From Bacilli bacterium (lineage in GTDB: Bacteria; Bacillota_I; Bacilli_A; RFN20; CAG-826): 9,176 bases of DNA. This document shows, piece after piece, positions 1 to 5,575 of the stretch. A program made the position numbers and the translations under genes. Location: contig JAEDJP010000050.1 of NCBI GenBank assembly GCA_016296285.1, positions 1 to 9,176 on the forward strand, in the 5' to 3' direction. Position 1 is the first letter of the stretch. Every line of letters begins with the position of its first letter. The notes under the pieces were generated by a model that made no database searches, was not told the DNA's origin, and saw only the letters and a program-made list of their open reading frames with translations.

Positions 1-736
1 TGGTCTCCATCACGATAGATTGGCTTTTGGAAACATAGACAAGGTCGTTGTCAAAGCCTTGGGAGAGGAGAAGATGGGTCCATCCTTCATCCGATTTACG
101 GGGGGCGTCATACTCGATTTGGGAATTGCACTCAAGATAGATGGAGCCGGATTCCGAGTCGACGGCGAAAACTTTCGCGGGCACGAACTCGTCCCCGATC
201 GTCTCGCCTTTGGACGTGATCCGGTGCCCAAGCCCATCGTTATAGACGTCATGCGTGAAGCCTTTCACGAAGATGTTGTAATGACTCCACCACTGGGCCA
301 CCTGCCAAGACGGGGAAGAAAGGGAGGAATAGAAACGCAGGGGATTGGGATAGAAAGGCCCACCTTCTTCGTCCGTGGTCGTCCTGCTGACCTGAAACCC
401 GTTCTTGAAATTCGGGTCTTTGAACAAAGGATGATACCCGTCCGCGATGAAACGATCCCTTTGCTCGGTGGAAACGCAATCGTAAATGCTTTTGCCAGAA
501 GAGGAAGAGGGTTCGGGTTCGCTGCTGGTGTCTTCGCTGGATGAGGTCTCTTCGCGGGAGGGTTCGGGTTCAGAAGAGGGGGTATCCTTGCTAGAAGATT
601 CCTCGGAAACGGCGCTGGATGAGGCCTCGGAGGCGGGGTCTTCGGAAGAGCCGTTCTCTTCCGAGGCGGGGAGAGAACAAGCCGTCATGGAAAGAAGGGA
701 AGAAGCGAAAAAGAGAATGCGTTGCGTTTTGATCAT
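1..736 (-). CDS. Secreted lipoprotein, function unknown (partial, 3' end outside window)
   Basis: An open frame runs from ATG at 736 to the left edge without a stop, giving 245 codons. The N-terminus is a lipoprotein signal: MIKT-QR, a hydrophobic stretch, then the lipobox-like SMTAC with the lipidated Cys at residue 20. Residues about 21-80 form a low-complexity Ser/Glu/Pro spacer (runs such as SSSEEP and EPEPSSSS), typical of Gram-positive lipoproteins that hold a domain away from the membrane. From about residue 83 a folded, Trp/Tyr-containing domain begins (IYDCVSTEQRDRF, SWQVAQWWSHYN, VKGFTHDVYNDG). I do not recognise this domain. No good Shine-Dalgarno sits at the usual distance: GGGGG lies one base before the ATG and GAGGGGG about 20 bases before it. 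A terminator-like hairpin lies just upstream. The lipoprotein call is firm; the function is unknown. Confidence 0.85.
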   Translation of the reverse strand, partial: MIKTQRILFFASSLLSMTACSLPASEENGSSEDPASEASSSAVSEESSSKDTPSSEPEPSREETSSSEDTSSEPEPSSSSGKSIYDCVSTEQRDRFIADGYHPLFKDPNFKNGFQVSRTTTDEEGGPFYPNPLRFYSSLSSPSWQVAQWWSHYNIFVKGFTHDVYNDGLGHRITSKGETIGDEFVPAKVFAVDSESGSIYLECNSQIEYDAPRKSDEGWTHLLLSQGFDNDLVYVSKSQSIVMET

Positions 737-750
737 GCCCCCATTTTACA

Positions 751-776
751 AAAGAAACCCCCTCGATAAAGGGGGT
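751..776 (-). terminator. Terminator-like hairpin just upstream of the lipoprotein gene
   Basis: On the minus strand ACCCCCT and AGGGGGT form a 7-bp perfect stem around a 6-base loop, followed by TTTCTTTT. This has the form of a rho-independent terminator. Its stem ends only 20 bases before the lipoprotein start codon. It could end transcripts arriving from the right, or act as an attenuator in the lipoprotein leader. The sequence alone does not decide. Confidence 0.5.
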
Positions 777-903
777 GCGGAGATATTGAAGCCCGTTTTG
801 AGCGATAAGCATTTATGGCGGGGGAAACGCTCAAGGAAACGGCAAACGCGGCACGATGGCAATTCCCGAATTAAGCCCTGCTTTCAGCTTTCTTTTACCG
901 TCA

Positions 904-956
904 CATGAAAAGAACCCCCTCAAATCAAAACGGCATTAAAACCATTTTGGGAGTTC
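904..956 (-). terminator. Second terminator-like stem-loop in the lipoprotein upstream region
   Basis: On the minus strand GAACTCCC pairs with GGGGGTTC (8 bp, one G-T pair). Inside it AAAATGG pairs with CCGTTTT around the loop TTTTAATG, with a 7-base bulge on the 3' side, and TTTT follows. The 3' arm plus tail (GAGGGGGTTCTTTT) is almost identical to that of the hairpin at 751-776. A GGAGG precedes a six-codon frame, MVLMPF-stop, whose codons lie within the stem. This could be a leader peptide, but it may be chance. Confidence 0.35.
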
Positions 957-993
957 CTCCTTCGCGCGCGCCGTGATTCTTTCGCCACCGCCC

Positions 994-1069
994 GTCATTA
1001 GTTGTCATCACTTGTCATCACTTGTCATTGCTTTTTATTTTTGTCATCACTTGTCATCACTTGTCATTA
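994..1069. repeat. 10-bp-period array of GTCATCACTT units
   Basis: The core GTCAT occurs at 994, 1004, 1014 and 1024, then at 1043, 1053 and 1063. Within each cluster the spacing is exactly 10 bases, with the linker CTT repeated. The second cluster is nearly a copy of the part of the first that starts at 1004, offset by 39 bases, so this is a repeat within a repeat. On the minus strand the unit reads TGATGACAAG. The array lies between the tmRNA terminator and the lipoprotein gene. No protein-coding frame on either strand explains it. One unit per helical turn would suit cooperative protein binding. Confidence 0.75.
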
Positions 1070-1089
1070 CTTTGGCGGCGCTTGATCAT

Positions 1090-1132
1090 AAAAAACCGAA
1101 CGCACGGGCTTTTGGGACCCATTGCATTCGGT
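1090..1132 (-). terminator. Rho-independent terminator of the tmRNA gene
   Basis: Starting 11 bases beyond the tmRNA CCA end, the minus strand has ACCGAA pairing with TTCGGT. The stem extends inward through TGCA with TGCG and GGG with CCC, around a short loop, and a run of T follows at once. Position and form fit termination of the ssrA transcript. Confidence 0.8.
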
Positions 1133-1143
1133 TGTTTTGCGAT

Positions 1144-1536
1144 TGGTGGAGTCGCGGGGAGTCGAACCCCGGTCCGAAGGACATCCATCAATGACCTCTA
1201 CAGCTTAGTCTTGGTCAAATCATCGCCGGGCTGGATCAAGACAAGAGGACCCGGCGACTCAACGTTAGGTTTTCGTGGCCCGCTTCCGTTAGAGCGAACC
1301 CTTATCGCCTTCTGTTGCGCCCTATCCCCGCCAAGGCGCGAACGCGGGGTAGGACGTGCTCGTCCGCGATGCGCGGAACCTTATTTCAGGTGCAAATTAA
1401 GCGCGAGCGAGGACGCGGTTGTTGGAACCGAGCATCCAAGGTTTGACAGTGTTGTCAGTTATTGTTTTTTGGCGGTGAGTCGCCACCTTGCTGCAGTCAG
1501 AGCCAGACGTTCCCCCGTCAAAACCATTACGGCCCC
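1144..1536 (-). ncRNA. ssrA: tmRNA (transfer-messenger RNA, one-piece)
   Basis: tmRNA rescues stalled ribosomes: it is charged with alanine, enters the A site, then templates a short degradation tag. The 5' end (GGGGCCGTAATGG, then TTTTGACGGGGGAACG) matches the conserved tmRNA start. The 3' end has a T arm CGGGG-TTCGACT-CCCCG, acceptor CGACTCC, discriminator A and an encoded CCA. G3-U70, the alanine identity pair, is present. The 393-base length is usual for one-piece tmRNA. The tag frame follows AATAACT, the same context as before the Bacillus subtilis resume codon. It reads from GAC at 1456 to TAA at 1397, encoding DNTVKPWMLGSNNRVLARA. Two oddities: C5 faces A68 in the acceptor stem, and the tag ends in LARA rather than the common LAA or ALAA. 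It has its own promoter and terminator. Confidence 0.95.
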
Positions 1537-1546
1537 ACGAAAGAAT

Positions 1547-1568
1547 GGCCAAGCAACACTTCTTGGCC
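1547..1568 (-). other. Hairpin in the 5' leader of the tmRNA precursor
   Basis: On the minus strand GGCCAAG and CTTGGCC form a perfect 7-bp stem around an 8-base loop. It begins at the transcription start predicted from the -10 box at 1574-1579 and ends 10 bases before the mature tmRNA 5' end. It would be removed during 5' maturation, which RNase P normally carries out. Its role, for example in stabilising or presenting the precursor, is inference. Confidence 0.5.
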
Positions 1569-1573
1569 CGGTT

Positions 1574-1579
1574 ATTATA
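1574..1579 (-). promoter_or_regulatory. -10 box of the tmRNA promoter
   Basis: A perfect TATAAT on the minus strand lies 12 bases beyond the stop codon of the upstream MBL-fold gene. Transcription would start near 1567, about 30 bases before the mature tmRNA. No good -35 hexamer is visible at 16-18 bases; that region is the end of the upstream coding sequence. Confidence 0.65.
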
Positions 1580-1590
1580 CACGAACGCGT

Positions 1591-2973
1591 CTACGATGCA
1601 CGGCTTGGCCACGTTCGATTGGCTTTGAACCAATCCGTTTCTTTGAGGATCGTGTCCGAGACGCTTCCATGGACGATGAAATCCCCGAGGCCGTTTCCAA
1701 ATGCGGACCGGCACGTGATGGTGCCATTGAGGGAGCGGAAGCCAGAGGCGGAGTCGGGGTCCCAGAGGCTCGTCACGTAGATCTTGTCCGTATAGAGGCC
1801 GAGGCGATCGATGGCTTTTTGGGCCGGGAACTCATTGCCGACGCTCGGGCGGAACTCCGTCGTGCCGGCGCAGCAGCAAATGCAAACGACCTTGGGCTTG
1901 ATGACCGACAGCAAAGCGTCGGAATTCGCGGTATAAGAGCCATGGTGCGCCCCTTTGAAGAGAACGACTTCTGGGAGCGCGTTCTCCGCGACAAGGGAGG
2001 CTTCGCCGTCTTCTTCGAGATCGCCCGTGAAGAGGTAATGGTTATTCCCTTGGGTGAAAAGGAGGGCGACCGAGTAGTCGTTTTCGTTCCCTTTCGCAGT
2101 TTCCTCGTAGAATTTCTGATAAAGGATTTCCATCGTGATGCCAGCGGCAAGATCATAAACCCTTTGGGCCCCGGCAACGGACTCGCGATAACATTCAAGA
2201 GCAGTGTAATGCTTTGCCCCTGACGCGACTTCGGCATCACGCTTGGCAACGTAGTTCGAATAAATCGAAGAAGTGGCCTCGGTTTTCGCAAAATCAATGA
2301 TGGTTCCCGTGTCGAACTGGTCAAAGATGCCCGGGACGGTGGAAGTCCCGACGAAGCCGGCGATGTGGTCTTGGTGGGCGTGGGTCGCGATGACGTATTC
2401 GAGTTTGTTGTCTTCGACGTTGCCCGGTTGGCGGAGGAAATCGCCGATCGCGGAAGCCGAGCTTTGCCTGCTGCCCGCGTCGATGAGGATGTCGACATCG
2501 CCCGCTTTGATGTAAACCGAGTCACCCGTGTATTTGTTTCCGAGTTCCAAGAAGGAAACGGAGAACGATGCGGTCTCGTACTCCGACACGGTCACAAGTC
2601 GGGTCAAGGAAGCTTCGAGCTTTTCATAAGAGATCGCGTATTCCACTTGATAAACGCCGGGAACCGCGGTCTCGACCGTGTCACACGGGGTTCCGTCTTT
2701 GGTATAAGATGTCTCGATTTCCGAGGAAACGTCTTTGCCGTTATAGGTCGCGGTCGCGCCTTTTTCCTCGTAGGCCGAATTCTTCGCGACGGTATAGGCG
2801 TCCGGGCCATTCAAGACGAACGAGGTCTCGGGGTTTTGCTCCAAGTAAAAGCGGTAGGCAAAATAACCCCCGACGCAGAGGGCGGCGAGAAGAAGGATGA
2901 TGACAAGCGCGGCGACGGGGTGCTTTTTGGCTGCTTTCTCCACCTTTTTCTTCGCTTTGGATTTCTTTGCCAT
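1591..2973 (-). CDS. Membrane-anchored ComEC-like metallo-beta-lactamase-fold protein with Ig-like module
   Basis: A 460-residue protein. Residues 1-17 are lysine-rich and cytoplasmic, 18-40 form one membrane helix, about 52-130 resemble a bacterial Ig-like module of the DUF5011 type, and about 137-430 form a metallo-beta-lactamase fold. Metal-site motifs are visible: H198-A-H-Q-D-H203, the TGD at 316-318, and GAHHGS at 341-346, in the order seen in the hydrolase domain of ComEC/Rec2 and its free-standing relatives. ComEC domains act on DNA during uptake, but single-pass proteins like this one have no settled substrate. The active domain should face outside. An unusual run CICCC lies at 364-368. 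The ATG at 2973 is chosen over the in-frame GTG at 2979 because AAGGAGG sits 7 bases before it. The gene ends just before the tmRNA promoter. Fold confidence is high; the exact activity is unknown. Confidence 0.85.
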   Translation of the reverse strand: MAKKSKAKKKVEKAAKKHPVAALVIILLLAALCVGGYFAYRFYLEQNPETSFVLNGPDAYTVAKNSAYEEKGATATYNGKDVSSEIETSYTKDGTPCDTVETAVPGVYQVEYAISYEKLEASLTRLVTVSEYETASFSVSFLELGNKYTGDSVYIKAGDVDILIDAGSRQSSASAIGDFLRQPGNVEDNKLEYVIATHAHQDHIAGFVGTSTVPGIFDQFDTGTIIDFAKTEATSSIYSNYVAKRDAEVASGAKHYTALECYRESVAGAQRVYDLAAGITMEILYQKFYEETAKGNENDYSVALLFTQGNNHYLFTGDLEEDGEASLVAENALPEVVLFKGAHHGSYTANSDALLSVIKPKVVCICCCAGTTEFRPSVGNEFPAQKAIDRLGLYTDKIYVTSLWDPDSASGFRSLNGTITCRSAFGNGLGDFIVHGSVSDTILKETDWFKANRTWPSRAS

Positions 2974-3008
2974 ATGCACCCCTCCTTAACGCGACGAATC
3001 GCAAGGAA

Positions 3009-3037
3009 ATATTATGTACGAAAACCTACTCGTTCAA
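3009..3037 (-). promoter_or_regulatory. Candidate promoter of the MBL-fold gene
   Basis: On the minus strand TTGAAC (3032-3037) and TAATAT (3009-3014) are separated by 17 bases. Each matches the sigma-A consensus at four of six positions. It lies in the 100-base gap upstream of the AAGGAGG and start codon at 2973. Confidence 0.4.
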
Positions 3038-3073
3038 GAGGCGAGCTCACAAAAATAAAAGGGGCACCTATCG

Positions 3074-3595
3074 TTATTTCTGCTTTTTCTTTCGCCAAAA
3101 AGCGCGGGAGCAAAACCACAAAACGAGCAGGAAGATGACGGCGCAGACAAACAGGAATTCCGTGACGAAAAACCCGTAATCATAGACGAGCCCGTCCGAA
3201 GGCATCGGAGCATTCACCGCAAGGCAAAACCACGGGGCAAACCCGAGGCCGATCGCGGCCAAGGCAAGGGCGATCAGCGAAATGAGCAAACGCGTTGGCG
3301 AGTTCCTGCCAAGCAACGCGAACAGCAAAGAAAGGCATGTTAAAACAAGCACAACGATGAAATACGGGTTAAGATAGAAAACGAAGGAATAACTCAATCC
3401 CCCCTCCGTTACCGTTTGGTAACCCCCGAAATAAAGAAGGCGCGAAGAAAAGGACAGGAGGATCCCGTTTTCGTCCAAAACACCCAAAACCGGCAGGAAG
3501 AGGGTTAAAACCGAAGCGAAAATGAGGATGGAAGCGAGATAACTCGCCCACCCCGCGCGGCGTTCCTTCGCTGCTCTTGTTCTCATGCCTTCCAT
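3074..3595 (-). CDS. Small four-helix membrane protein, function unknown
   Basis: A 173-residue, strongly hydrophobic protein that I cannot assign to a family. Four membrane helices can be placed at about 19-39, 77-95, 103-125 and 143-163. The N-terminus is positively charged (MRTRAAKERR) and so is the C-terminus (FWRKKKQK), so both ends probably lie inside. The loop at 40-76 (DENGILLSFSSRLLYFGGYQ) and the loop at 126-142 would then lie outside. The ATG at 3595 is chosen because AAAGGGA lies four bases before it; an ATG nine bases further in is possible. The gene stands alone between the MBL-fold gene and the transposon, whose insertion point lies 46 bases upstream and probably changed this gene's promoter region. 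Confidence 0.7.
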   Translation of the reverse strand: MEGMRTRAAKERRAGWASYLASILIFASVLTLFLPVLGVLDENGILLSFSSRLLYFGGYQTVTEGGLSYSFVFYLNPYFIVVLVLTCLSLLFALLGRNSPTRLLISLIALALAAIGLGFAPWFCLAVNAPMPSDGLVYDYGFFVTEFLFVCAVIFLLVLWFCSRAFWRKKKQK

Positions 3596-3633
3596 TATGT
3601 CCCTTTTCCGCGAAATCGAAAAGAAGCAAGGCC

Positions 3634-3641
3634 GACAAGGG
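3634..3641. repeat. Target site duplication, left copy (GACAAGGG)
   Basis: This 8-base direct repeat abuts the left terminal inverted repeat of the transposon. The same eight bases abut the right one at 4318-4325, the expected mark of transposition. Confidence 0.85.
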
Positions 3642-3666
3642 AAAGCCTAATTTGCAAACGGGTGGT
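3642..3666 (+). repeat. Left terminal inverted repeat of the transposon
   Basis: 25 bases beginning AAAGCCTAATTTGC and ending GGGTGGT. They match the reverse complement of 4293-4317 without a mismatch. The transposase remnant's stop codon lies eight bases inside it. Confidence 0.9.
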
Positions 3667-3673
3667 CGATAGT

Positions 3674-4242
3674 TCACTCCTCATCGGACTTTTTGCCATA
3701 GACCTCTCGGTACTTTATGCGGATTCTCTTCGAAACCGCCAGTTTTAGGAACGCCTTCACCTTGTCCATTTTGTCTCCCGGCGTGCACCAAACGAACCAA
3801 AACAGGTTCATCCAATCCTGGAGGCGCGACCTATCGTATCCGGGATGGGCGGACATGAACTTCTCCATCTTGTCGTGGATGTCGTTGATCGGGTCCATCG
3901 GGTTCTCGGCGTCCTTCAGCCCTTTGGTCTTCGAGGAGGGATGGACCTCGCTTCTCAGGGCCAGGGCATCGATGAAGGAGTTGTGGCTCGGCTCGCCGTC
4001 GTGGACGAGGGCGGATTCCCCGGCGACGTCTTCCCCTGCTTCTGATCATACCATTCCAAAACGGTCGATTCGATGAGCTCCTCGTCCTCGCCCTTGTCGC
4101 CGCTCCCCGACCAGGAAAACTGCCGGAGCGACGAAAAGCGCGGCTTCTTTGCTTTGTTTTTCATGTGTTTGGCGGTCGGCTCTTCCGGGGGAGCGTGCCA
4201 GGACCGCCAAGTCAATCTGCCACATTCCCCGGGAAGGGTCAT
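3674..4242 (-). pseudogene. Transposase remnant (C-terminal half, ISXO2/IS1595-like), frameshifted
   Basis: Two minus-strand frames join into one plausible protein. The first starts at ATG 4242 (MTLPGE) and contains KKPRFSSLRQFSWSGSG and ESTVLEWYDQKQG. The second continues as EDVAGESALVHDGEPSHNSF, then DALALRSEVHPSSKTKGLKD, NPMDPINDIHDKMEKFM and LQDWMNLFWFVWC to the stop at 3674. One missing base in the G4 run at 4033-4036 explains the switch and restores about 189 residues. VHDGEPSH resembles the second-Asp region, and PINDIHDKMEKFM the Asn/Lys region, of DDE-type ISXO2-like transposases. The zinc ribbon and first Asp are absent, so even the repaired protein would be incomplete. AGGAAGG lies 11 bases before the start. 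A genuine -1 frameshift is less likely, since no standard slippery heptamer is seen. The family name is from memory and moderately sure. Confidence 0.65.
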
Positions 4243-4270
4243 TGTATGCCCATCCTTCCTGGGCAAGCGG

Positions 4271-4279
4271 ATTATACCA
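4271..4279 (-). promoter_or_regulatory. Extended -10 promoter of the transposase remnant
   Basis: On the minus strand TGG-TATAAT is a full extended -10 element, 14 bases inside the right inverted repeat and about 30 bases upstream of the remnant's start codon. No clear -35 is needed or seen. Confidence 0.6.
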
Positions 4280-4292
4280 CGTAGCGAAAGTC

Positions 4293-4317
4293 ACCACCCG
4301 TTTGCAAATTAGGCTTT
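4293..4317 (-). repeat. Right terminal inverted repeat of the transposon
   Basis: An exact inverted copy of 3642-3666, followed at once by the GACAAGGG duplication. Confidence 0.9.
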
Positions 4318-4325
4318 GACAAGGG
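4318..4325. repeat. Target site duplication, right copy (GACAAGGG)
   Basis: Identical to 3634-3641. Removing the element and one copy rebuilds a single intergenic region between the genes starting at 3595 and 4393. Confidence 0.85.
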
Positions 4326-4364
4326 ATTTTTGTTTCCAAAATTGCCCATCTCGTGTATTGTTTA

Positions 4365-4381
4365 TTTTGCTTTAAGCAAAA
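4365..4381. promoter_or_regulatory. 17-base palindrome before the plus-strand membrane protein gene
   Basis: TTTTGCTT-T-AAGCAAAA is a perfect palindrome with 8-base arms around one central T, ending 11 bases before the start codon at 4393. It could be an operator or a hairpin in the mRNA leader near the ribosome binding region. No evidence separates these. Confidence 0.45.
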
Positions 4382-4392
4382 GAGAACCCCAA

Positions 4393-5526
4393 ATGCCCAA
4401 CAAGAAAAAGAAAAAGAAACCCATTAAGGCCACGGCGGTCAAGCAGCAGCCGAAGAAGGCCAAGAAGAAGATGTCCCCCGAGACCAAAGACAAGCTCAAG
4501 ACGTCTTTCATGACCCTTATCAACAACGACGCCTGCGTCAAAGCCTCCCGCGAATACCACGGATTCTGGTGGAATTTCCTCGCGGTTGGCCTTGCCCTCG
4601 CTTCCATCGTCCTCGCGGATGTCCCGAATCTCGTGACCCGTTTGCAGGTCAATTACGGCGACAGCGTCCTCAACTCTCCGAATTATTCCCTTGACCAAGA
4701 ACTCACGAACTTCTCGAAAGCCCTTGCCGACAACGGCGTCGTCTTGACCATCAAAGACGGCCACCCGACCGTCAATGAGAAGTGGAACGACATCACCTAC
4801 ACCGTTCCCGGGGACACCAGCCCCTCGACGTGGTACGCGGATTATTCCTCCGCCCAGGACAAAGTCATGTTCGAGGCATTCGTCAATTCCTCGGTCGTCG
4901 GTGGTCTCGTGGTCGAGGATTCCATCTTCTTCACCCGCATCACGAGCGGGAAGAACCCCTACAAGGACGAATATCGCAAAGGCTATGGCGCCGAAGACGC
5001 GAAATACGCCACGAACTTCATCGCCTTTGGCCAGGATTCCATCATGATCGGCCGCTATAACGCCGCCGGTTCCGGCTCCACCATCACGGGGAGCAACGCC
5101 GACCTCGAGGGCACGAACTTCGCGGCCATCGCGACGAAAGACCGCGACAACATAGGCAACCCCCTCACGGGCGAGGAACTCAAGAAATCCGTCACGGAGC
5201 AGTACCGTCAAATCATCGTGACGGCCACGAACCGCCAGAAACTCTCCAGCTCTTGGAGTTACGCGGGCATCGTCCTCGCGATTTACGCGGGTCTCGAGAT
5301 CATCTTCGGCCTCGTCATTTTCTTGCTCACCCGCGGCAAGCGCAACCCCTTCCGCGTCTACACCTTCTGGGAAACGCAGAAGATCGCCTATTGGGCAGGT
5401 CTCGCCCCCGCGCTCCTCTCGCTCATCCTCGGGTTCTTCTTGACGCAATTCTCCCTCATGCTCTTCATCTTCCTCTTCGGCATGCGTCTCATGTGGCTCT
5501 CCATGAAGACGATGCGCCCGAACTAA
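4393..5526 (+). CDS. Four-helix membrane protein with large extracytoplasmic domain, DUF1189-like
   Basis: A 377-residue protein. Residues 1-35 are very lysine-rich (MPNKKKKKKPIK) and cytoplasmic. One helix lies at about 58-76 (FWWNFLAVGLALASIVLADV), followed by an outside domain of about 210 residues. Three helices end the protein at about 289-313, 332-351 and 352-370. One helix, a large outside domain, then a cluster of C-terminal helices with an aromatic-basic loop (RVYTFWETQKIAYWAG) resembles DUF1189 membrane proteins of Bacillota, some encoded beside maltodextrin genes. That match is by architecture and is tentative; no enzymatic motif is seen. The ATG at 4393 is preferred to an in-frame TTG at 4330 because the charged N-terminus starts there, but no good Shine-Dalgarno is visible (AGAGAACCCC). 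The gene diverges from 3595 and the transposon sits in its upstream region. Confidence 0.75.
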   Translation: MPNKKKKKKPIKATAVKQQPKKAKKKMSPETKDKLKTSFMTLINNDACVKASREYHGFWWNFLAVGLALASIVLADVPNLVTRLQVNYGDSVLNSPNYSLDQELTNFSKALADNGVVLTIKDGHPTVNEKWNDITYTVPGDTSPSTWYADYSSAQDKVMFEAFVNSSVVGGLVVEDSIFFTRITSGKNPYKDEYRKGYGAEDAKYATNFIAFGQDSIMIGRYNAAGSGSTITGSNADLEGTNFAAIATKDRDNIGNPLTGEELKKSVTEQYRQIIVTATNRQKLSSSWSYAGIVLAIYAGLEIIFGLVIFLLTRGKRNPFRVYTFWETQKIAYWAGLAPALLSLILGFFLTQFSLMLFIFLFGMRLMWLSMKTMRPN

Positions 5527-5542
5527 GGAGACAAACGAAAAC

Positions 5543-5573
5543 GCCCGGTCAGGACTTCCTGCCGGGCTTTTTT
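5543..5573 (+). terminator. Strong terminator, probably bidirectional
   Basis: GCCCGG-T-CAGG pairs with CCTG-CCGGGC (10 bp with one bulged T) around the loop ACTT, followed by six T on the plus strand. It lies 16 bases after the plus-strand stop and just beyond the stop of capF arriving on the other strand. The minus strand ends in GTTTTCG, so it probably serves both converging transcripts. Confidence 0.85.
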
Positions 5574-5575
5574 GT

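Larger units (their letters stand above)
3642..4317. mobile_element. 676-bp transposon with 25-bp terminal inverted repeats (degenerate IS, non-autonomous)
   Basis: The left end (3642-3666) and the right end (4293-4317) are perfect 25-base inverted repeats beginning AAAGCCTAATTTGC. Both ends are flanked directly by GACAAGGG, so the boundaries are set to the base. Inside lies one minus-strand frame with similarity to the C-terminal half of an IS transposase, broken by a frameshift and too short to be complete. Eight-base duplications occur in several IS families, including IS1595, which suits the visible DDE-type remnant, although the terminal bases do not match the usual GG start of that family. 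It inserted between the divergent genes starting at 3595 and 4393. Perfect ends and duplication suggest recent movement, probably driven by a transposase elsewhere in the genome. Confidence 0.85.

Noticed and set aside
20..544. Plus-strand open frame opposite the lipoprotein
   Set aside because: The minus-strand frame has a start, signal sequence, lipobox and spacer; the plus frame has no such features or ribosome binding site.
737..990. Known riboswitch or T-box upstream of the lipoprotein
   Set aside because: Hairpins are present, but I could not match any conserved riboswitch or T-box motif, so only terminator-like structures are reported.
994..1069. CRISPR array
   Set aside because: Units are 10 bases with no unique spacers and there are no cas genes.
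1022..2223. Plus-strand open frames crossing the tmRNA and the MBL-fold gene
   Set aside because: They lie antisense to a firmly identified tmRNA and to a protein with intact metal-site motifs.
3955..4266. Independent small gene starting MPRKDGHTM
   Set aside because: The start at 4266 has no ribosome binding site and is close to the -10 box; the frame is better explained as the first part of the broken transposase starting at 4242.
4372..5448. Long minus-strand open frame (358 codons) opposite the four-helix membrane protein gene
   Set aside because: Its translation is rich in Asp, Glu, Arg and Gly in shadow-like patterns, while the plus strand gives clear membrane helices and ends at a terminator.
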